This document shows, piece after piece, positions 60,776 through 64,000 of a stretch of DNA of 64,000 nt. Numbering within the stretch: position 1 is the stretch's first letter; the number at the start of each line of letters is the position of its first letter. This DNA comes from Candidatus Omnitrophica bacterium UBA6210 (GTDB lineage: Bacteria; Omnitrophota; Gorgyraeia; Velamenicoccales; Velamenicoccaceae). The translations under genes were made by a program, and so were the position numbers. The notes beneath the pieces are model-generated. The model was given only the letters and a program-made list of their open reading frames with translations, made no database searches and was not told the DNA's origin. The DNA is taken from assembly GCA_002421805.1 (NCBI GenBank), contig DISM01000004.1, forward strand, positions 62,001-126,000, given 5' to 3'.

Positions 60776-60915
60776 GTCCCGCCCCCTCCCTTGCGGTAAA
60801 AAAATAAACCCAGCGCCCCTGCCTTATGCCAATCGTTTACTCATCGTCCATGCGGGGCGCTCTTTTCCAACGATACCCTCCGACTGCCCCGCATTAAACA
60901 AAAAGGTTTAATATT

Positions 60916-61845
60916 TCATTTTATAAAAACAGGCTTTTCTGTTTTCCAGCGAAGATGCATCCATCCTCCCCACTCATGAGGATATTGTCGAATATACGTT
61001 TCAATAATCTTGGTAAGCTGAGCGGTATTGCGCACCAAAGATGACCCTTCATATTGAGACGCCACAAGTTTAACCGGCTCCCCGATAATAATTTTATGCC
61101 GGTCAACTCCGTCACCTACGATAAAAACTGGCAAGATAGGCGCCCCCGAGCGGTTAGAAAAAATCACAGGTCCCGTTCCTGTTGCTGCCGGTTTACCGAA
61201 AAAATCAACAAACACTCCGCCGCGTTCGCCGTAATTCTGATCCAACAAAACAAATAAAATTTGGCCATTGCGCAAGCTTTTAAATGATTGTTCTACACAC
61301 TCCTTATGCGGTAAAGAATAAATGATTCGAACGCCATTCTTACCACAGAAATCATAAACAGATTTCCCAAATTGCTTATCTTTCATTCTTCGCATAATAC
61401 AATTAGTTTTATATCCGGCCCGGGCCATTCGTAAAAGCATTAACACAAAATTCCCAAAATGTGCACTAAGCAATATCACGCCGTGCCCCTTGCTAACGGC
61501 CTCTTCGAGATTTTGCCCGCCTTCGATTGACACCCTTTCTATAATTTTTTCTGGATGGTCAATAAGATAAGTGAGCTCTGCCATTCCGGAACACATATTT
61601 TTTAACCAGCTATGAGCCATATCATTAATTTCTTCTCTGGTCTTATCGTTACCAAATACAAGGTGTAGGTTTTTTAAAACGATATGCTTTTTTCTTTTAA
61701 GAAAAATCCTTCCGACAACAACAGAAAGAGGAGTTAGCATTTTAAAAACACGATAAGGTAAATGCCTTACAATCTTACGACTTACGTAAAACACATTTCG
61801 TCCCATAGCTCGGAGGAACCTTTTGTGCATCGAAGTTATCGACAT
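60916..61845 (-). CDS. LpxL/HtrB-like acyltransferase
   Basis: 309 residues. The lipid A acyltransferase core HGVILLSAHFGNFVLMLLRMARAG is present with H129, but the acidic residue expected five positions on is valine. IMRRMKD, LLDQNYGERGGVFVDFFGKPAATGTGPVIF and the final EWGGWMHLRWK match the family. It would add an acyl chain to a lipid A-like or other glycolipid, using an acyl-ACP. One N-terminal membrane segment. Loss of the acid may mean altered or no activity. Confidence 0.85.
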   Translation of the reverse strand: MSITSMHKRFLRAMGRNVFYVSRKIVRHLPYRVFKMLTPLSVVVGRIFLKRKKHIVLKNLHLVFGNDKTREEINDMAHSWLKNMCSGMAELTYLIDHPEKIIERVSIEGGQNLEEAVSKGHGVILLSAHFGNFVLMLLRMARAGYKTNCIMRRMKDKQFGKSVYDFCGKNGVRIIYSLPHKECVEQSFKSLRNGQILFVLLDQNYGERGGVFVDFFGKPAATGTGPVIFSNRSGAPILPVFIVGDGVDRHKIIIGEPVKLVASQYEGSSLVRNTAQLTKIIETYIRQYPHEWGGWMHLRWKTEKPVFIK

Positions 61846-61890
61846 TTATAGCAACCCCCAAATTCTTTTCTTTTGTTAAGCTAATGCTAG

Positions 61891-63096
61891 CTATTGCTTA
61901 GCTGAATCTTTCTCTCTAACATCTTCTAATCCCGGAGGAACCTTTTTCCAGCGATACCCGCCGGACGCCTCCTGAAAACCAAGATTATAAAGTTCCCGCA
62001 TCTCAACAGGATCAAAAGGCTCTTTGGCCCTTGAAAGGTGAGCGCCGGGAATATACGCAAGATTGAAATCGGCTCCGCGTAATTTCGTAAATGTATATAA
62101 CTGATAGATGTCCCCGACGCCCTGGGCATTGATCAACGTGTCGAGAGCGCGTTCCGCGATACCCACAAGCCTGTCGGGAACTTCCTGCCAGACGGCATCG
62201 ACATAACCGTTCCTGATGACGTAGATCCTGTATTTTAATCTCGACGTATCCACACCCTTTTGGCGGGCGGCTTGCTCGAGGCCGCACACTATGTCGTGAA
62301 GAAAGAAAACCTGTTTGACGACTCCGCCGTCGACATGCATCTCATCGTATCTCTTATCGCCGACTTCCACCTCCAGGTAAACCGGCGGAAATGCTAGCGG
62401 GATAGATGCCGATGCCAGGATGACCTTGCGGAACAAACGCAATGCCCGCGCGTCCCCTATGGAAGCGATCTTGCCCATGTCCCAGATGACAAGCCGCTGC
62501 GCATCCAGATCAGTCGTCCCGACATAAAGCCTGCGGCCCCTGGCGTAAGCCGCCGCGATCTCCTTCAGGAGGCTCTCGTCAAAATATCTCTCGAGCAAGC
62601 GCTCCAGCGGACGGGAACTCGCAAAGGAATTATGGGACAACCGGACATGCATAATATCTTTTGTCGTGTAGTTCGTGCAAAGCTCCTCTAATTGACGATC
62701 ATACCCGCTCCCCAAAAAGGCGAACGGCGCGATGATGGCCCCGACGCTTATCCCCGTCACGACCTGAAAGACCGGCCGCGAACCTTCCTGTGTCCATCCA
62801 TTCAGCAAACCGGCGCCGTAAGCGCCGTATGCCGCGCCGCCGGAGATTGCCAGCATGGCATAGGTTTGGTCGGCCTTAAAATCAAAAAAAGACGGGCCGC
62901 CCTTTTCGGCCCGTTCCAGCAATCCAATAAAATCTTTTGTAAAAGAATCACTCGGGCGACCGCTGACCGCCCTGATATCCTGCATGCCAAAGACCGTCGC
63001 GCTGCCGAACAGGTCCGCCGGAACCGCATGTCGCGCCGCGGCGCAGCCGGATACCAAAAATACACAAACCAGCAACCAGCAGATTTTTTTCGACAT
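61891..63096 (-). CDS. Patatin-like phospholipase lipoprotein
   Basis: 401 residues. Signal peptide with lipobox LVSGC (Cys18), so envelope-anchored. Patatin catalytic dyad: S117 in GISVG and D256 in HVDGGV; oxyanion loop ISGGAAYGAYGAGLL. It hydrolyses acyl chains of phospholipids or similar. Family members include outer-membrane or effector lipases. It is followed by the acyltransferase gene downstream. Confidence 0.9.
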   Translation of the reverse strand: MSKKICWLLVCVFLVSGCAAARHAVPADLFGSATVFGMQDIRAVSGRPSDSFTKDFIGLLERAEKGGPSFFDFKADQTYAMLAISGGAAYGAYGAGLLNGWTQEGSRPVFQVVTGISVGAIIAPFAFLGSGYDRQLEELCTNYTTKDIMHVRLSHNSFASSRPLERLLERYFDESLLKEIAAAYARGRRLYVGTTDLDAQRLVIWDMGKIASIGDARALRLFRKVILASASIPLAFPPVYLEVEVGDKRYDEMHVDGGVVKQVFFLHDIVCGLEQAARQKGVDTSRLKYRIYVIRNGYVDAVWQEVPDRLVGIAERALDTLINAQGVGDIYQLYTFTKLRGADFNLAYIPGAHLSRAKEPFDPVEMRELYNLGFQEASGGYRWKKVPPGLEDVREKDSAKQ

Positions 63097-63103
63097 CTTT
63101 TGC

Positions 63104-63772
63104 CTATTTGTTATGAGCTACAATATGCAACCCCACAAGCCTGGAAATGAAGATCGCGACATACATCTGGCCAGTGATGGCCTCCAGATTGGAAAGGGAC
63201 ATCGCCATCCTGTTCGCCGGGTAGACATCCCCATAACCCACAGTCGTCAAAGTTGAAAAACTGAAATAGAACAAGCTATGTTGATGGGCCGGCGAAGGAA
63301 AATTAAAAGCACAGGGGTCATAGATATACACGGCATAATAAAACACCGTCCAGAGGAACCCCAGAAGCAAATAGACGCTGATGCCGCCGGCGATCGTATC
63401 GCTGGTCACTTTTGAGAGAGCGAACATCTTAGAGACCAAAAGCGCTATGGACATCAATAAGAAAAACGCGTAGATCACGATGGGTATTTCAAGCAGGATC
63501 CTGCCTCCTGCCGCGGGAGTATAAAAGAACTCAAACAAGATGCCGATGGCCAATGCCGATGCGCCGGTCAAGGCAATGAGGAGAAATTCCGCCCTTTTGA
63601 CTTCCAACGCCCTTAAAGAAAAAAGGATGCCGGACAAAAACATCAGCGGAAAGACGAAATGCTGCATCGGGCGGCCCGTCCCGAACGGCACGATAAAAAA
63701 GAAAACAACAAGCACAGCCAATAAATGGCAGTACTTGTTGTTCGCCAATACCCGCCATAAATAACTTTTCAT
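63104..63772 (-). CDS. Potassium-type ion channel protein
   Basis: 222 residues. Six membrane segments, the last two framing a pore loop with selectivity filter TTVGYGD at 176-182. It belongs to the small prokaryotic ion-channel group (Ion_trans_2). The first four helices are not a canonical voltage sensor, having few regularly spaced arginines. No RCK domain. 7 nt upstream of the patatin gene. Confidence 0.88.
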   Translation of the reverse strand: MKSYLWRVLANNKYCHLLAVLVVFFFIVPFGTGRPMQHFVFPLMFLSGILFSLRALEVKRAEFLLIALTGASALAIGILFEFFYTPAAGGRILLEIPIVIYAFFLLMSIALLVSKMFALSKVTSDTIAGGISVYLLLGFLWTVFYYAVYIYDPCAFNFPSPAHQHSLFYFSFSTLTTVGYGDVYPANRMAMSLSNLEAITGQMYVAIFISRLVGLHIVAHNK

Positions 63773-63822
63773 AAATTTATTTTTTCATCAGCACCATAGC
63801 GTCGCCTGTAGCACCTTACGAA

Positions 63823-64000
63823 TCAGGTTCTTTTTACGGACTCCAAAGACACGGCAAGTATGGACACGCCGTCCTCTATTATTTTTTTATCCTTTTCTGT
63901 TAAGTCTACGAAGATCGCTTTCAGCAAATCTTTCCGGCGCGCTTCTAACCGTACCAAGCAACACTTTCCTTTATCCGTGAGCATGAGACTTACCTTCCTG
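63823..64000 (-). CDS. MarR-family regulator, C-terminal end (truncated)
   Basis: Only the last 59 codons lie in the window. They read ...LMLTDKGKCCLVRLEARRK then LTEKDKKIIEDGVSILA, the wing end and dimerisation helix of a MarR winged-helix repressor. Ends at a stop at 63823. The DNA-binding recognition helix and start are outside. It could control the downstream channel-patatin genes, but no operator was found. Confidence 0.7.
   Translation of the reverse strand, partial: RKVSLMLTDKGKCCLVRLEARRKDLLKAIFVDLTEKDKKIIEDGVSILAVSLESVKRT

Overview
The window reads as a chromosomal segment of an uncultured Gram-negative-type bacterium. Lipoprotein signal peptides (cysteine after LAGC, VSGC), a lipid A-type acyltransferase, a heptose-phosphate kinase and a large envelope polysaccharide locus all imply an outer membrane. 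The gene mix (KaiC-like/PEP-binding fusion, minimal SufCB, acetate kinase plus phosphotransacetylase, glucan phosphorylase, DUF362) fits a fermentative candidate-phylum lineage such as Omnitrophota; that placement is inference from gene content, not shown. Essentially every gene lies on the minus strand, so transcription runs from high to low coordinates. Many neighbours are coupled by 4-nt ATGA stop/start overlaps. No rRNA, tRNA or CRISPR array was recognised.

Region 1 (1-6.6 kb) is visibly more AT-rich than the rest and looks like acquired defence or mobile cargo: an adenine-type DNA methyltransferase with the first codons of a coupled downstream gene, a beta-CASP metallo-beta-lactamase nuclease coupled to a PD-(D/E)XK protein and flanked by a 21-nt direct repeat, and an unfamiliar two-gene unit with a second nuclease-like motif. 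Region 2 (6.7-24.5 kb) is chromosomal housekeeping: small enzymes, secreted and lipoproteins, a RecA-like/PEP-pyruvate-binding fusion, a TMTC-like glycosyltransferase, a K+/H+ antiporter coupled to a hemerythrin, NAD(P)H-hydrate epimerase, SufB/SufC and a metallohydrolase.

Region 3 (24.5-41.8 kb) is a polysaccharide locus: GH1 and GH39-like hydrolases, a Wzx-type flippase, GDP-mannose dehydratase-like enzyme, heptose-7-phosphate kinase-like GHMP kinase, RmlC-like epimerase, three SDR epimerase/reductases with unusual active sites, a split transketolase, sugar methyltransferases and glycosyltransferases. Together they suggest a GDP-(6-deoxy)heptose or other modified long-chain sugar. TcdA, a phosphoribosyltransferase and TatD are embedded in it.

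Region 4 (42-64 kb) holds two secreted coiled-coil proteins, PEBP, alpha-glucan phosphorylase, CTP synthase, DUF362 and membrane glycosyltransferase, a UbiA-type phosphoribosyltransferase, a thioredoxin reductase group, peptide deformylase/panD, ackA-pta-trxA, an LpxL-like acyltransferase, a patatin lipoprotein, an ion channel and the end of a MarR regulator. Five intergenic spaces (29.4, 32.8, 41.9, 44.1-44.4 and 52.0 kb) carry elaborate nested palindromes. The 44.1-44.4 kb space holds two tandem copies with a conserved core and a compensated stem change, and is the least explained structure in the window.
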